A DNA stretch of 64,000 nt from Desulfosediminicola flagellatus (GCF_005116655.2 NZ_CP050698.1:822001-886000); one strand, 5' to 3'; positions 45,049 through 54,885 are shown, counted from the stretch's first letter. Made by a program: numbers and translations. The notes: a model not told the origin generated them from the sequence alone.

Positions 45049-45450
45049 TGCTGGCTCCGCATATACTGATTCGTCCCACATTGTGATATTCAATGATATG
45101 CATTTTTTCAGCTTTTGTCCTACATCGCTGAAAACGTATGCGGATTTGTACAATCGTTTTATGATTTATAAAATCATTTCAGTGAGGTTCCAAAGGTAAT
45201 TTGCTTGGGTATGCGATGTGTTGTTAACAGCGACAGGTTGGGTAAATGGATTGATATGGTATTGTTTTTGCGTCAGACGCGAGGGTAATGATTTTTGTTT
45301 CAGATCTTTTTAGGGCAAATCAATCTGTCTTTCGGTTCTTTGGGAAGTTTTGTGGCGGGGTAGAGTTGAATGAGTGGGTGCCTTTTAGAAAGGCACCCAC
45401 CATCAAAGCTGTAGAAAAGGTCTGATGGCTGATAGTTTGTTGAAAGAGTA
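45049..45450. other. Intergenic region between regulator and rhodanese gene
   Basis: 402 bases, divided by the hairpin at 45374-45400. The part next to the regulator start is its promoter region; no box assigned. Confidence 0.4.
45374..45400 (-). terminator. Strong hairpin downstream of the rhodanese gene
   Basis: GTGGGTGCCTTT (45374-45385) and AAAGGCACCCAC (45389-45400), perfect over 12 bases with a three-base loop, 50 bases past the stop. No U-tract, so termination efficiency is uncertain. Confidence 0.65.
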
Positions 45451-45867
45451 TCAGTCTTTTTCAAGCATTTCAGGAAAAGGCCAGCCAGCAATTCCCTTTT
45501 CGAGGATAGTCAGCTTCTCGTCAGGTACCCCTTGTGATTTCATATAGTCGTAGCAACGCTTTGCACCGCCCTTACCACGTGGACAAACGACGACGACATC
45601 TTGACCTGTCGTATTGAATTGCTCAACGGCCTTGTCGATCATAGCGCGTTCTTTTTCAGTTTTCACAGGGTATGCATAGGTTGCAATAGAGCCTGGCAGT
45701 CGGTGCTGCTTATACTCTTTTTCTACCTGAATATCGACAATGATAAGTTCGCTACCGGCGTCGATTTTCTGCTTCATGTCTTCCGGTGAAATGAAGTTAT
45801 ACTCTCCGGCGACTGCCGAGCTGACAATTCCTAAAACAAGTAACATACAGATGAACAGTGATCTCAC
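45451..45867 (-). CDS. Exported rhodanese-domain protein
   Basis: A 138-residue protein starting with GTG at 45867 behind GGGAG. A signal peptide (MRSLFICMLLVLGIVSSAVA) is followed by one rhodanese domain with the active-site loop CPRGKGGAKRC, catalytic Cys95. Single-domain periplasmic rhodaneses carry sulfane sulfur between thiols; in a sulfur-metabolising bacterium this could deal with polysulfide or thiosulfate. The second Cys105 in the loop is unusual. It lies alone, next to the pst genes. Confidence 0.9.
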   Translation of the reverse strand: MRSLFICMLLVLGIVSSAVAGEYNFISPEDMKQKIDAGSELIIVDIQVEKEYKQHRLPGSIATYAYPVKTEKERAMIDKAVEQFNTTGQDVVVVCPRGKGGAKRCYDYMKSQGVPDEKLTILEKGIAGWPFPEMLEKD

Positions 45868-46208
45868 TATGATTCTCCCTTCTATTTGTGTTTACAATGC
45901 CTTTGCAGATATGTACTGCTGTAACCAGAGTGCAGTCTTACCCAAGATGTGTCAGTATGACAAATAGGAAGATTCGATGCTTAGAGCGTGTGCTATTTGT
46001 TGTTCCAATATCTAGTACATGCTCGGACAACCTCCTATATGTTCAGAAGTGATAGAAGAAATACTATACGGGGCAGGATAGAATCCGGAGAGTAGATACC
46101 TGCCAACGACTACAATGTATGATGCCGGGATAATCGTTTGAGTTGCTGACAGAAAATATCTTGATTGATTGGTTGTTAGTGCATGAAGGGAAAGCAGCGT
46201 GAGAAAAA
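45868..46208. other. Intergenic region, nothing recognised
   Basis: 341 bases between the rhodanese gene and the pst terminator. No protein-like frame, no clear site. Confidence 0.4.
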
Positions 46209-46254
46209 CCTCTTACTCAGTATTAAAAACAGTTTTTCAAGATAGAGTAAGAGG
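46209..46254 (-). terminator. Rho-independent terminator of the pst operon
   Basis: CCTCTTACTC (46209-46218) and GAGTAAGAGG (46245-46254) pair perfectly, with an inner AAAAAC/GTTTTT-like stem. On the minus strand it is followed by UUUUUCUC, 23 bases past the pstB stop. Confidence 0.85.
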
Positions 46255-46276
46255 CCCTCTGTAATAAATATATAGA

Positions 46277-47158
46277 TCAGCCGAATCGACCGGTAATGTA
46301 ATCTTCGGTCAGTTGATGGCGCGGATTAGTGAAAATTCGCTCGGTCGGACCGACTTCTACCAGATCACCCAGATGAAAGTATGCGGTACGCTGGCTTACC
46401 CTGGCCGCCTGTTGCATGGCGTGGGTAACAATGACGATAGAGAACTGCTCACGAAGTTCAGCTATAAGCTCCTCAACTTTAGCGGTTGCGATAGGGTCAA
46501 GTGCCGAACACGGTTCGTCCATCAGGATAACTTCCGGGCTTACTGCGATCGCGCGTGCAATACACAGACGCTGCTGTTGTCCGCCTGAAAGGCCTGTACC
46601 AGGTTCGTGCAGTCTGTCTTTTACTTCATTCCATAGACCTGCTTTGGTAAGCGAGGTTTCAACGACATAAGAAAGTTCTTCTTTGGTTGAGGTGAGACCG
46701 TGAATCTTCGGGCCGTATGCGACATTATCGAAGATCGATTTCGGAAAAGGATTAGGCTTCTGGAAAACCATACCGACGCTTGCCCGTAAAGGCACAACAT
46801 CAACAGATGGATCGTAGATGTTCATGCCGTCAAGTCTGATGTCGCCTTCTACACGGCAGGAAGAAACCGTATCATTCATCCTGTTGAGGCATCGCAGAAA
46901 TGTCGATTTACCACAACCTGATGGGCCGATCATTGCGAGTACTTCATTGCGACCGACATCAATGCTGATGGTATTTATGGCACATTTCTCACCGTAATAT
47001 ACAGCGACATCCCTGCAGGTCATTCGCGGGTTCTCTACAAACGGTTCTCCAACGGTCGCGTTAGTTGATGTACTCTCGTCTGTTTCTGTCTCAAATGCAT
47101 TGATATCATTGACGAGTGTCGGAAAAGCAGGGTTAGTCATATCGGCTGTAAGTTCCAT
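46277..47158 (-). CDS. pstB: Phosphate ABC transporter ATP-binding protein
   Basis: A 293-residue ATPase. Walker A is GPSGCGKST (78-86), the Q loop is in [14 protein letters not shown], the signature is LSGGQQQR and Walker B is [18 protein letters not shown]-type spacing is specific to PstB. About 45 N-terminal residues of low complexity (rich in Thr, Asp and Glu) precede the usual start, so a later start is possible. It powers phosphate uptake with PstC and PstA. It is the last gene of the unit, unlike the usual order, where phoU comes last. Confidence 0.96.
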   Translation of the reverse strand: MELTADMTNPAFPTLVNDINAFETETDESTSTNATVGEPFVENPRMTCRDVAVYYGEKCAINTISIDVGRNEVLAMIGPSGCGKSTFLRCLNRMNDTVSSCRVEGDIRLDGMNIYDPSVDVVPLRASVGMVFQKPNPFPKSIFDNVAYGPKIHGLTSTKEELSYVVETSLTKAGLWNEVKDRLHEPGTGLSGGQQQRLCIARAIAVSPEVILMDEPCSALDPIATAKVEELIAELREQFSIVIVTHAMQQAARVSQRTAYFHLGDLVEVGPTERIFTNPRHQLTEDYITGRFG

Positions 47159-47205
47159 CTGGCGTCTCTTTATATGTTAAAAGCGGGTAAGTATTTGTTC
47201 TACAT

Positions 47206-47237
47206 GCAGCGCTGGCTCTATTTCAAGCCAGCGCTGC
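47206..47237 (-). terminator. Hairpin between pstS and pstB
   Basis: GCAGCGCTGGCT (47206-47217) and AGCCAGCGCTGC (47226-47237) are perfect complements, 23 bases past the pstS stop. Without a U-tract it is more likely a stabiliser or partial attenuator that keeps PstS in excess. Confidence 0.65.
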
Positions 47238-47259
47238 AAACTCAATTCCGTGCGGAATA

Positions 47260-48306
47260 TTACATTCCGATAGTTTTGAGGTTCTTCACGTTGGCTGCGT
47301 ACTCTTTACGCTCTGCCTCAGGCATTGGGATCATGCCTTTGTCTGCAAGGTATCCTTCTTCACCCCATGCTTTATCTGCGGTGAATTCTGCGAGGTATCC
47401 TTTCATGCCAGGAATTACATCAGCGTGCGCTTTTTTTACGTAGAAGAAGAGCGGACGGGAGACTGAGTATTTACCTTCAGCAATGTTCTCGAAGGTAGGT
47501 TGCTGGGAATCAACAAAAGAGCCCTGGATAACATCAGAGTTCTGATCAAGGAAAGAGAAACCGAAGATGCCGACTGCAGCTGGATTGGCCTGGAGTTTCT
47601 GAACGATCAGGTTGTCATTTTCGCCGGCCTCTACATAAGCGCCATCTTCACGTACGGTGTGACATACTTTTTTGTACGCTTTTTTGTCTGCTTTTTTCAT
47701 CGCTTTGATGAAATCAAAACTCTTTGCTCCACCTTCCATTGCGAGCTCTACGAAAGCGTCACGGGTACCGGATGTTGGAGGAGGACCGAGAACCTCAATT
47801 TTGGTGTTGGGCAGAGCTGAATTAACTTCTTTCCAGGTTGTGTATGGATTAGGAATGAGCTTTCCAGGGTTCTTTGGATCAGGTACATCTTTTGCAAGTG
47901 CTAAGAAAATATCTTTACGGGTGAGCTTTAATGGAGCGCTGGTTTTGGAGTTGGCAAGAACGATTCCGTCATAACCGATTTTAACTTCTACGATGTCCTT
48001 AACACCATTTTCAGCGCATTTCTCAAGCTCTGAACTTTTAATAGCGCGGGAAGCATTGGTGATATCCGGGTACTCAACACCAACACCGCCACAAAACAGT
48101 TTAAAGCCACCACCGGAACCGGTAGACTCAATCTTTGGGGTTTTGAAACTTGAGGATTTACCGAACTGCTCAGCGACAACAGTAGCAAACGGGTAAACGG
48201 TTGATGAACCGACTATAGAGATATAGTCGCGTGCAGCCATTGCGGGTGCAGTGCTGATCACGGTCATGGTAAGTGCGCTTGCAAGCAAGAGGCTTTTGGT
48301 TTTCAT
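47260..48306 (-). CDS. pstS: Phosphate-binding periplasmic protein
   Basis: A 348-residue protein. I start at the ATG at 48306 because AAGGAG lies upstream and the signal peptide begins there (MKTKSLLLASALTMTVISTA, cleavage after AMA); an ATG at 48336 would add ten residues. The phosphate site is shown by IVGSSTVYPF near the N-terminus, STGSGGGFK, NASRAI and TSGTRDAF. It is the long type of PstS found in many delta- and alphaproteobacteria, with DNDLIVQKL and PEAERKE late in the sequence. It lies inside the operon between pstA and pstB rather than first. Confidence 0.96.
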   Translation of the reverse strand: MKTKSLLLASALTMTVISTAPAMAARDYISIVGSSTVYPFATVVAEQFGKSSSFKTPKIESTGSGGGFKLFCGGVGVEYPDITNASRAIKSSELEKCAENGVKDIVEVKIGYDGIVLANSKTSAPLKLTRKDIFLALAKDVPDPKNPGKLIPNPYTTWKEVNSALPNTKIEVLGPPPTSGTRDAFVELAMEGGAKSFDFIKAMKKADKKAYKKVCHTVREDGAYVEAGENDNLIVQKLQANPAAVGIFGFSFLDQNSDVIQGSFVDSQQPTFENIAEGKYSVSRPLFFYVKKAHADVIPGMKGYLAEFTADKAWGEEGYLADKGMIPMPEAERKEYAANVKNLKTIGM

Positions 48307-48404
48307 CGTTTTTTCTCCTTGAAAAAGATACTTCATCTGTTTTTTTACGTTGTATTTAGGCTCTGTTGAGGCCTGATTGTTTTGACGATATAGGGACTAT
48401 TTAA

Positions 48405-49682
48405 TTACCACTTGGTTTCAAATTTTTTCCTGAGATATATAGCTGCACTATTCATCAGAATAAGGAATCCGAGCAGCATCATGATTGCTGCGGAAGTCTT
48501 TTCTGTGAAGGCACGCTCAGGACTGTCTGCCCAGAGATAAATCTGAACAGGAAGAACTGTTGATGGGTCGGTAATGCTACCGGGGATATCAACAATGAAT
48601 GCCACCATGCCTATCATCAGTAGGGGGGCAGTTTCACCGAGCGCCTGTGCCATACCGATAATGGTACCAGTGAGCATACCTGGAAGGGCCAGAGGGAGAA
48701 CGTGGTGTGTTACCATCTGGATTTTAGACGCGCCTATACCAAGAGCCGCCTCACGAATTGAGGGCGGTACGGACTTGAGTGAGGCTCGTCCTGCAATGAT
48801 TATTGTCGGGAGTGTCATGAGTGCAAGCACAAGACCACCGACGATGGGGGTTGAGCGAGGCATCCCCCAGAAGTTAATGAAAATTGCCAGACCGAGCAGA
48901 CCAAAAATTATAGACGGTACTGCAGCGAGATTATTGATGTTTATCTCAATGAAATCAGTCCAGGCATTGTTGGGTGCAAACTCTTCAAGATAAATTGCCG
49001 CTGCCACGCCGATAGGGAACGCAAGGGCAAGAGTGATAAGCAGGGTGTAGAAAGATCCTCGGGCAGCTCCCCAGATTCCGGCCTGTTCCGGTTCGCGGGA
49101 GTCACCAGCAGTGAAAAAGGTGGTGTTAAATCGTTTTTCGAGTTTTCCCTCTTTCTCCAGCTGATCTATCCAGAAAAGCTGATTGTCTTTAATTCGACGA
49201 TCGTCTTCCGGTACGTTGCGTTCATAGTGACCTTTGACCATCATATCCACATCATCATCAGCCAGAACCCACAGAGACTGTCTGGTGCCGATAATTTTCG
49301 GATCTTCCTTCACCATATCGAGCAGTGTGAAACTGGCGGAAGGGCTGACAAGTTTATAGAGTCTTTTCTTATCTGCTCTATTTGTAACCTCAGGGAACAT
49401 TTTTCTAAGCGACGATTTGACGAGGCCAGGGAAATCTGCGGCAGCAAGGTTTTCATCGGTGAACAGTTCCCGGTCAAGCTCAACATCGATCTGGATATAC
49501 GTCTGTTGAAAAGCAGTGTACCCGTTAGCAATGATTGAGGTGAAGAGAAACCCAAGGAAGATAAGTGCAATAGATATTGCTGCAATACCCATTCTCTGGA
49601 AACGTTTTTCCGCACGGTAGCGGCGTTTCAGGCCACCGTTGATGCGTTCAGTTATAGGGCTTGTTCTGTCTGGCTTTTGCAT
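48405..49682 (-). CDS. pstA: Phosphate ABC transporter permease PstA
   Basis: A 425-residue permease. The N-terminal 190 residues have one membrane helix and a long periplasmic segment (the DUF3333-type extension found in longer PstA proteins). The permease core has five or six helices with the EAA-like loop REAALGIGASKIQMVTHHVLPLALPG. It forms the membrane channel with PstC. The ribosome site is weak (GAAAAGA). Confidence 0.95.
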   Translation of the reverse strand: MQKPDRTSPITERINGGLKRRYRAEKRFQRMGIAAISIALIFLGFLFTSIIANGYTAFQQTYIQIDVELDRELFTDENLAAADFPGLVKSSLRKMFPEVTNRADKKRLYKLVSPSASFTLLDMVKEDPKIIGTRQSLWVLADDDVDMMVKGHYERNVPEDDRRIKDNQLFWIDQLEKEGKLEKRFNTTFFTAGDSREPEQAGIWGAARGSFYTLLITLALAFPIGVAAAIYLEEFAPNNAWTDFIEININNLAAVPSIIFGLLGLAIFINFWGMPRSTPIVGGLVLALMTLPTIIIAGRASLKSVPPSIREAALGIGASKIQMVTHHVLPLALPGMLTGTIIGMAQALGETAPLLMIGMVAFIVDIPGSITDPSTVLPVQIYLWADSPERAFTEKTSAAIMMLLGFLILMNSAAIYLRKKFETKW

Positions 49683-49750
49683 GGTCTTTTCTATGTTTGG
49701 ATGATCACAAAATCTATTTCTTGAAAAAATGTTCTGAGCAGAATTACGTC

Positions 49751-49778
49751 GATCAGTCGCGATCAGTCGCGATCAGTC
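49751..49778. repeat. Tandem 10-base repeat at the end of pstC
   Basis: GATCAGTCGC occurs at 49751 and 49761 and the first eight bases again at 49771. The pstC stop codon (49773-49775) lies in the last unit, so unit changes would not alter the protein. Confidence 0.8.
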
Positions 49779-51161
49779 ATATTGTTCCCTGTACTTACGG
49801 ACTACTCGTAAAGCGATAAAGTTCAGAATGAGAGTGAAGATAAAGAGAAACAGGCCGAGAGCGAATGCAGCCAGTGTTTTAGGGCTGTCAAATTCCTGAT
49901 CGCCGACCAGCAGGGTGACAATTTGTACTGTTACAGTGGTAACCGCCTGAAACGGATTAGCCGTAAGGTTTGCGGAAAGTCCCGCAGCCATAACAACAAT
50001 CATTGTTTCGCCAATGGCGCGTGAGACAGCGAGCAGGACTCCACCGACAATGCCCGGCAGGGCGGCGGGTATTACCACGTTTGTAATTGTTTCAAATTTA
50101 GTGGCACCAAGAGCGTACGAACCGTCCCGCAGTGTTTGCGGTACTGCATGGATTACATCATCAGAAAGAGAGGAGATAAACGGGATAATCATTATGCCCA
50201 TAACAAGGCCGGCCGCCAGCGCACTCTCTGATGAAACAGGAAGGCCGAAGATGGCGCCGGAATCTCTGATAAGCGGGGCAACGGTGAGCGCTGCGAAAAA
50301 ACCGTAAACAACGGTCGGTATACCTGCCAGAATCTCAAGTAAAGGTTTTACGATGGTGCGAACTGTAGAGTTGGCATACTCAGAGAGATAGATGGCTGCC
50401 ATTAACCCAATCGGGATTGCCACTGTCATAGCAATAGATGCAATGAGGATTGTGCCTGCAAAGATAGGTACCGCGCCAAAGGCACCTGAAGATCCTGCCT
50501 GATCAGAGCGCATTGCCGTTTGTGGGCTCCAGTCCAGGCCGAAGAGAAAATCGGTGACAGGTACAGCCTGAAAGAATCGAAGCGCTTCAAAGAGAACAGA
50601 TAGAACGATGCCGACAGTTGTCAGAATTGCCACAGCCGAACATCCGAAAAGAAACACCATGGTGACTCCTTCCACCAGGTTTCGGGCTCGCAGTTCCGTC
50701 TTAATCCAGAAATAGATGGCACCTGTGGCAAAGAGCATTGCCGCGGTAATCACCATAAATACACTATTTCTTGCAGAAGTCTGTAACTGCTGATATGTCG
50801 CAGCAGCGCTTACAATTGCAGGATTAGTATGATCTGAGACAATGTTTCCGGTTACGATATTTCTGATATCATTAAGTACCAGTGTAAATTCATTTGCACT
50901 GAGTTTCTGTACTTCTGCAGGAAGCGTTTTGACAATCATCTGCGTGATAATAGTTGTCTCAGCAAATTGCCAGATCGCATAAATAAGTATGGCAGGGATT
51001 GCACACGCCATTGCTGAAAGGACACCGTAATGGGTCGGTAAGGAGTGCAATTTACTGACGCCACCAACCTGACCTGCAATTGCAAATGCTTTGGATTTTC
51101 CGAGTATAAATGCTCCAACAGTGAGCAGCAGGATAATCGGTAGTGTATATGTATATATCAT
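49773..51161 (-). CDS. pstC: Phosphate ABC transporter permease PstC
   Basis: A 462-residue permease, again the long form, with an N-terminal pair of membrane segments and a periplasmic part before the usual PstC core. The core includes FLFGLDWSPQTAMRSDQ, AIYLSEYANSTVR, LAGIPTVVYGFFA and the loop DGSYALGATKFETITNVVIP. It pairs with PstA. The ribosome site is poor, suggesting coupling to phoU translation, which ends 69 bases before. Confidence 0.95.
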   Translation of the reverse strand: MIYTYTLPIILLLTVGAFILGKSKAFAIAGQVGGVSKLHSLPTHYGVLSAMACAIPAILIYAIWQFAETTIITQMIVKTLPAEVQKLSANEFTLVLNDIRNIVTGNIVSDHTNPAIVSAAATYQQLQTSARNSVFMVITAAMLFATGAIYFWIKTELRARNLVEGVTMVFLFGCSAVAILTTVGIVLSVLFEALRFFQAVPVTDFLFGLDWSPQTAMRSDQAGSSGAFGAVPIFAGTILIASIAMTVAIPIGLMAAIYLSEYANSTVRTIVKPLLEILAGIPTVVYGFFAALTVAPLIRDSGAIFGLPVSSESALAAGLVMGIMIIPFISSLSDDVIHAVPQTLRDGSYALGATKFETITNVVIPAALPGIVGGVLLAVSRAIGETMIVVMAAGLSANLTANPFQAVTTVTVQIVTLLVGDQEFDSPKTLAAFALGLFLFIFTLILNFIALRVVRKYREQYD

Positions 51162-51230
51162 TGCGGTCTGTGGGTAAGTAGTGAGCCAGTGAACTGATTT
51201 CTTCTAATATATTTCATTATCTAATCGTGG

Positions 51231-51905
51231 TTACGGACAACGAACGATAGTGCCTTCAACAAGGTGGATAACTTCTTCTGCAATATTGGTGGCCCGGTCG
51301 CCGATACGCTCAAGATGCCGTGCGAGAAGATAGACGTTGATAAGGCAGCCTGGGTGTTCCGGAGTTTTTCGTATCTTTTCGCGAACCCGATCGTAGGAGT
51401 CTTTGAGGATGTTATCGACATCGTCATCCAGCAAAAAGACTTTACGCGCCAGTGCTGTATCACGGTTTACAAGTGCATCAAGGCTCATTCGCAACATCGT
51501 GATTACCTTTTCAGACATCTCGCTGTAATCGTAAATCCAGTTACCGCCTTCGACTTCACACCCATCTACACATTCAGTGATGGTCTGTACGCGTATGGCG
51601 ATAGAAACAGCCATGTCAGCTATTCGTTCAATCTCGTTATTAATCTTAATAACAGTGATGATGAACCTGAGGTCGCTTGCTACCGGTTGATGCAGGGCGA
51701 GGATTTTGAGACAGTCTTCTTCAATCTCGACTTCCATTTCGTCGATTTCGTAATCGGTCAGAATAAGGTTTTGAATCGTCTCTTCATCGCGACTGCTGAT
51801 AACAGATGTGGCGGTACGAACTCGCTCCTCCACCATAGTGCTGAGGTGCATGAGCTTTTTCTTAAGATTTATCAGCTCGTGGTGAAAGGTGTAATAGGGT
51901 TCCAT
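51231..51905 (-). CDS. phoU: Phosphate signalling regulator PhoU
   Basis: A 224-residue helical-bundle protein with two PhoU repeats, each with the acidic metal motif (EIDEMEVEIEEDCLKIL in the first, DDVDNILKDSY in the second), ending RIGDRATNIAEEVIHLVEG. PhoU connects the Pst transporter to PhoR and dampens the response when phosphate is sufficient. Here it is the first gene of the pst unit, directly downstream of the Pho-box-like repeat, instead of last. Confidence 0.96.
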   Translation of the reverse strand: MEPYYTFHHELINLKKKLMHLSTMVEERVRTATSVISSRDEETIQNLILTDYEIDEMEVEIEEDCLKILALHQPVASDLRFIITVIKINNEIERIADMAVSIAIRVQTITECVDGCEVEGGNWIYDYSEMSEKVITMLRMSLDALVNRDTALARKVFLLDDDVDNILKDSYDRVREKIRKTPEHPGCLINVYLLARHLERIGDRATNIAEEVIHLVEGTIVRCP

Positions 51906-51996
51906 GTATAAGGTCCTGAAAAGTATATAGTATTTGTTTGTCTGTAATGATTTTGTATCGAAACTGGTAATACAATACGGCCAAAGTATTTTTCGT

Positions 51997-52025
51997 CAGT
52001 TAAGAGAATGTTAGAATCACGTTAG
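51997..52025 (-). promoter_or_regulatory. Candidate Pho box: three direct repeats with 11-base period
   Basis: Read on the minus strand: CTAACGT, GATT, CTAACAT, TCTC, TTAACTG. Seven-base units every eleven bases are the form of PhoB/PhoP binding sites (E. coli CTGTCAT-type and Bacillus TTAACA-type). The site lies 92 bases before phoU and about 170 before phoB, so it can serve both. The remainder of 51906-52196 shows nothing else. Confidence 0.75.
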
Positions 52026-52196
52026 GGTGCAGGAAATGGCTTGCGGGGCAAATGAAAATACAGAATGTATAGAGTGGCTAACAGAGGGCATATTTCTAAA
52101 ACATGAAACAATCGGCAATGGGTCGTCGTAATTCGCCCTGTTCGATTCTACTGCGCAATACGCCAACACCAGCATGGGCTGGATGAAAAGAACATT

Positions 52197-52931
52197 ATGG
52201 GAAAAGTACACATACTGATTGTAGAGGATGAGGCAGATATTCAACAGCTCGTGAGCTATAACCTCATTCGCGCCGGGTTCAACGTAACCTGTGCTGATTC
52301 AGGAGAAGAAGCGCTTGAATGTTTACGTCACGAAAATATCGACTGCATGCTGCTTGATCTTATGTTGCCTGGGCTTTCGGGGCTTGAGGTCTGCACTGAA
52401 GTCAAAAAGGGCAGGGCTAAGGAGCATAGTCATATTCCGATCATTATGCTGACAGCAAAAGGTGAAGAGGAAGATGTTATCGTCGGCCTTGAATGCGGTG
52501 CAGATGATTATCTGACTAAGCCGTTTAGTCCTAAGGTACTCATTGCGCGGATCAAGGCAGTTCTCAGGCGTACTGTTGCTAAGACGGAGAAAAAGAATGA
52601 AGAGATGGAGCCAACAATTGTTGTTGGTGATCTCGTCATAAATAAGGGCAAACATGAAGTGCTGCTGAGTGATCAGGATGTGCAATTAACAGCTACTGAG
52701 TTTGGCATTCTCGCACTTCTTGCCGGTAAGTCAGGCTGGGTATTCACTCGTCAGCAGATAATTGATGCCGTTCGCGGTTATGATTTTCTTATTACCCCGA
52801 GAGCCATTGATGTGCAGATTTTCGGATTGCGCAAAAAGCTGGGTGAGTATGGCAAAAACATAGAAACTGTACGTGGTATTGGCTACAGATTCAAAAATGT
52901 GAACGATCAGGATGAAAAAGCTGAATTATGA
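52197..52931 (+). CDS. phoB: Phosphate response regulator PhoB
   Basis: A 244-residue OmpR-type regulator. The receiver has Asp11-type acidic residues (VEDEAD), acceptor Asp54 in LLDLMLPG, Thr in MLTAKG and Lys in LTKPF. The winged-helix domain (about 140-235) ends with the recognition region ITPRAIDVQIFGLRKKLGEYG and the wing VRGIGYRF. Phosphorylated by PhoR, it would activate the divergent phoU-pst genes through the repeat at 51997. Its last four bases overlap the phoR start (ATGA). Confidence 0.95.
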   Translation: MGKVHILIVEDEADIQQLVSYNLIRAGFNVTCADSGEEALECLRHENIDCMLLDLMLPGLSGLEVCTEVKKGRAKEHSHIPIIMLTAKGEEEDVIVGLECGADDYLTKPFSPKVLIARIKAVLRRTVAKTEKKNEEMEPTIVVGDLVINKGKHEVLLSDQDVQLTATEFGILALLAGKSGWVFTRQQIIDAVRGYDFLITPRAIDVQIFGLRKKLGEYGKNIETVRGIGYRFKNVNDQDEKAEL

Positions 52932-54763
52932 AACACCATAAGCTTGTATGGCAAATTTATCCGGCCACACTCATTGCGGTGATAGCAGCTATCGTGGCTG
53001 TCACCTGGTATGGCTCCGTTGTTTTTCAGAACTTTTATCTGCATGAGGCGGAGATCGATCTTGAGGCACGTGCAAATCTCATTAAGTCGAGAGTGTATGA
53101 TTATCTTCAGGCGGATAATCAGAGCGAGTTACGGGAGTTCAGTAAGCGGGCAGGGCGTGAATCCGGAACCAGGATAACCATTGTTGATAAAACCGGACGT
53201 GTTCTTTCTGATTCCAATGAAAATCCTGAAATAATGGACAACCACCGTGAACGTCCTGAAATATTAACCGCATTCACCGGTAAACGTGGTAGGGCTGTGC
53301 GCTTTAGTCATACATTAGGCCAGTCGATGCTTTATATTGCCTTGCCGCTCTATGAGGGAAACTCACCACAGGGGTATAACAGCGAAACGGATAACATTAC
53401 TTCTGTTATTCGCATGTCTGTGCCGATAACTTCGTTATACAAAACACTGCAGGGCCTGCTTTTTCGAGTGATTGCCGGTTGTATAATAATCAGTTTGGGT
53501 GGTGCGCTGATTACGCTGCTTATTTCAAGAAATATCAGCAGACCACTTGAGGAAATGACAAAGACCGCTGAACAGTTCGCCCGCGGTGAGTTTACCCAGC
53601 GTATGACTCCTCGACTCAACCATTCGTCGTCCCACGAAGTAACCGCTCTTGCAGTATCCATGGACAGAATGGCTGAGATGCTTGATGAAAAGATCAAGGC
53701 TATCGAGACCCAGAGAAATGAACTTGAGACAGTATTCTCAAGCATGGTTGAGTCTGTTATTGCCATAGACCTTGATGAGCGAATTATCAGCATTAACACA
53801 GCAGCTGCCCGACTGCTCGGTATTACACAGGAAAAAGCCCAGGGAAAGCTGGTGCAGGAAGTTATTCGCCACACGCATTTGCAGGACCAGATCCAGCAAA
53901 TTCTTAACACACGACGATCTGTAGAAGATGAGATAGTACTTCAGGATGCTGGTGGGGATCGATATCTGCAAACAAGCGTGGTGACCCTTTCTGACGGTAC
54001 CGGTTCAGCGGTTGGCGTGCTTATTGTCATGAATGATGTGACTCATATACGAAGACTTGAGCATATACGCAGGGATTTTGTTGCCAATGTCAGTCATGAA
54101 TTACGTACTCCTATAACGTCAATTCGGGGTTATGTGGAAACATTGCTTGATGGAGCGTTGGATAGTCGAGAAGACAGTGAAAAATTTTTGCACATTGTAC
54201 TCAGGCAGTCAAAGCGCCTGACCGCAATTATTGACGATCTGCTCGCCCTCTCGCGAATAGAGCAGGAATCAAGTGACGGCTCTGTATATATGGAGGAAGG
54301 ACCACTTTGCTGTGTGCTTGAAACAGCAGTGCAGACGTGCCAGGTGAATGCTGATAATAGGGGCGTGAAGATGGAATTCAATTGCGCAGGTTCTATTGTC
54401 GCACGCATGAACGATACGCTTATAGAGCAGGCGGTAGTGAACCTTTTAGTTAATGCGATTAAATACAGTGACAGTGGAGACACCATAACTGTCAGAGCTG
54501 ATGTTGAAAACGAATCTGACGAGAGCGTGGTGAAAATCCGGGTCATAGATATGGGCTGCGGAATATCACCTGAACATCTGCCACGGTTGTTTGAACGTTT
54601 TTATCGGAGTGATAAAGCTCGCAGTCGGGAACTAGGCGGCACGGGACTGGGGCTTGCCATTGTAAAGCATATAGTTCAGGCTCACGGCGGCAGAGTTGAT
54701 GTGAAGAGTGAACTCGGTAAGGGATCTGAGTTTACATTGACTATTGCCGGGCGAAAAACTTGA
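52928..54763 (+). CDS. phoR: Phosphate sensor histidine kinase PhoR
   Basis: A 611-residue membrane kinase. TM1 is at about 10-33, a periplasmic domain of about 140 residues follows, TM2 at about 177-200, HAMP to about 255, PAS about 265-370, HisKA with His390 in VSHELRTP and an ATPase with the N, G1 (DMGCGI) and G2 (GTGLGLAI) boxes. The large periplasmic part differs from the small one of E. coli PhoR but is normal outside enterics. ATGA overlap with phoB means coupled translation. It controls PhoB phosphorylation according to Pst/PhoU state. Confidence 0.94.
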   Translation: MKHHKLVWQIYPATLIAVIAAIVAVTWYGSVVFQNFYLHEAEIDLEARANLIKSRVYDYLQADNQSELREFSKRAGRESGTRITIVDKTGRVLSDSNENPEIMDNHRERPEILTAFTGKRGRAVRFSHTLGQSMLYIALPLYEGNSPQGYNSETDNITSVIRMSVPITSLYKTLQGLLFRVIAGCIIISLGGALITLLISRNISRPLEEMTKTAEQFARGEFTQRMTPRLNHSSSHEVTALAVSMDRMAEMLDEKIKAIETQRNELETVFSSMVESVIAIDLDERIISINTAAARLLGITQEKAQGKLVQEVIRHTHLQDQIQQILNTRRSVEDEIVLQDAGGDRYLQTSVVTLSDGTGSAVGVLIVMNDVTHIRRLEHIRRDFVANVSHELRTPITSIRGYVETLLDGALDSREDSEKFLHIVLRQSKRLTAIIDDLLALSRIEQESSDGSVYMEEGPLCCVLETAVQTCQVNADNRGVKMEFNCAGSIVARMNDTLIEQAVVNLLVNAIKYSDSGDTITVRADVENESDESVVKIRVIDMGCGISPEHLPRLFERFYRSDKARSRELGGTGLGLAIVKHIVQAHGGRVDVKSELGKGSEFTLTIAGRKT

Positions 54764-54845
54764 TTAAGTTGTATCGGAGAATATTGGTATTGAGATGAAT
54801 AGTAAGCATCTATTTTCATTATATTTTTGCTATCGTCCGTTTTGT

Positions 54846-54885
54846 TATAGGGCAGGTCATTCCTTACGTAATGACCTGCCCTATA
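54846..54885 (+). terminator. Terminator of phoB-phoR
   Basis: TATAGGGCAGGTCATT (54846-54861) and its exact complement (54870-54885) form a 16-base stem with an eight-base loop, 82 bases after the phoR stop. Perfectly symmetrical, so it can act on both strands. Confidence 0.8.
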
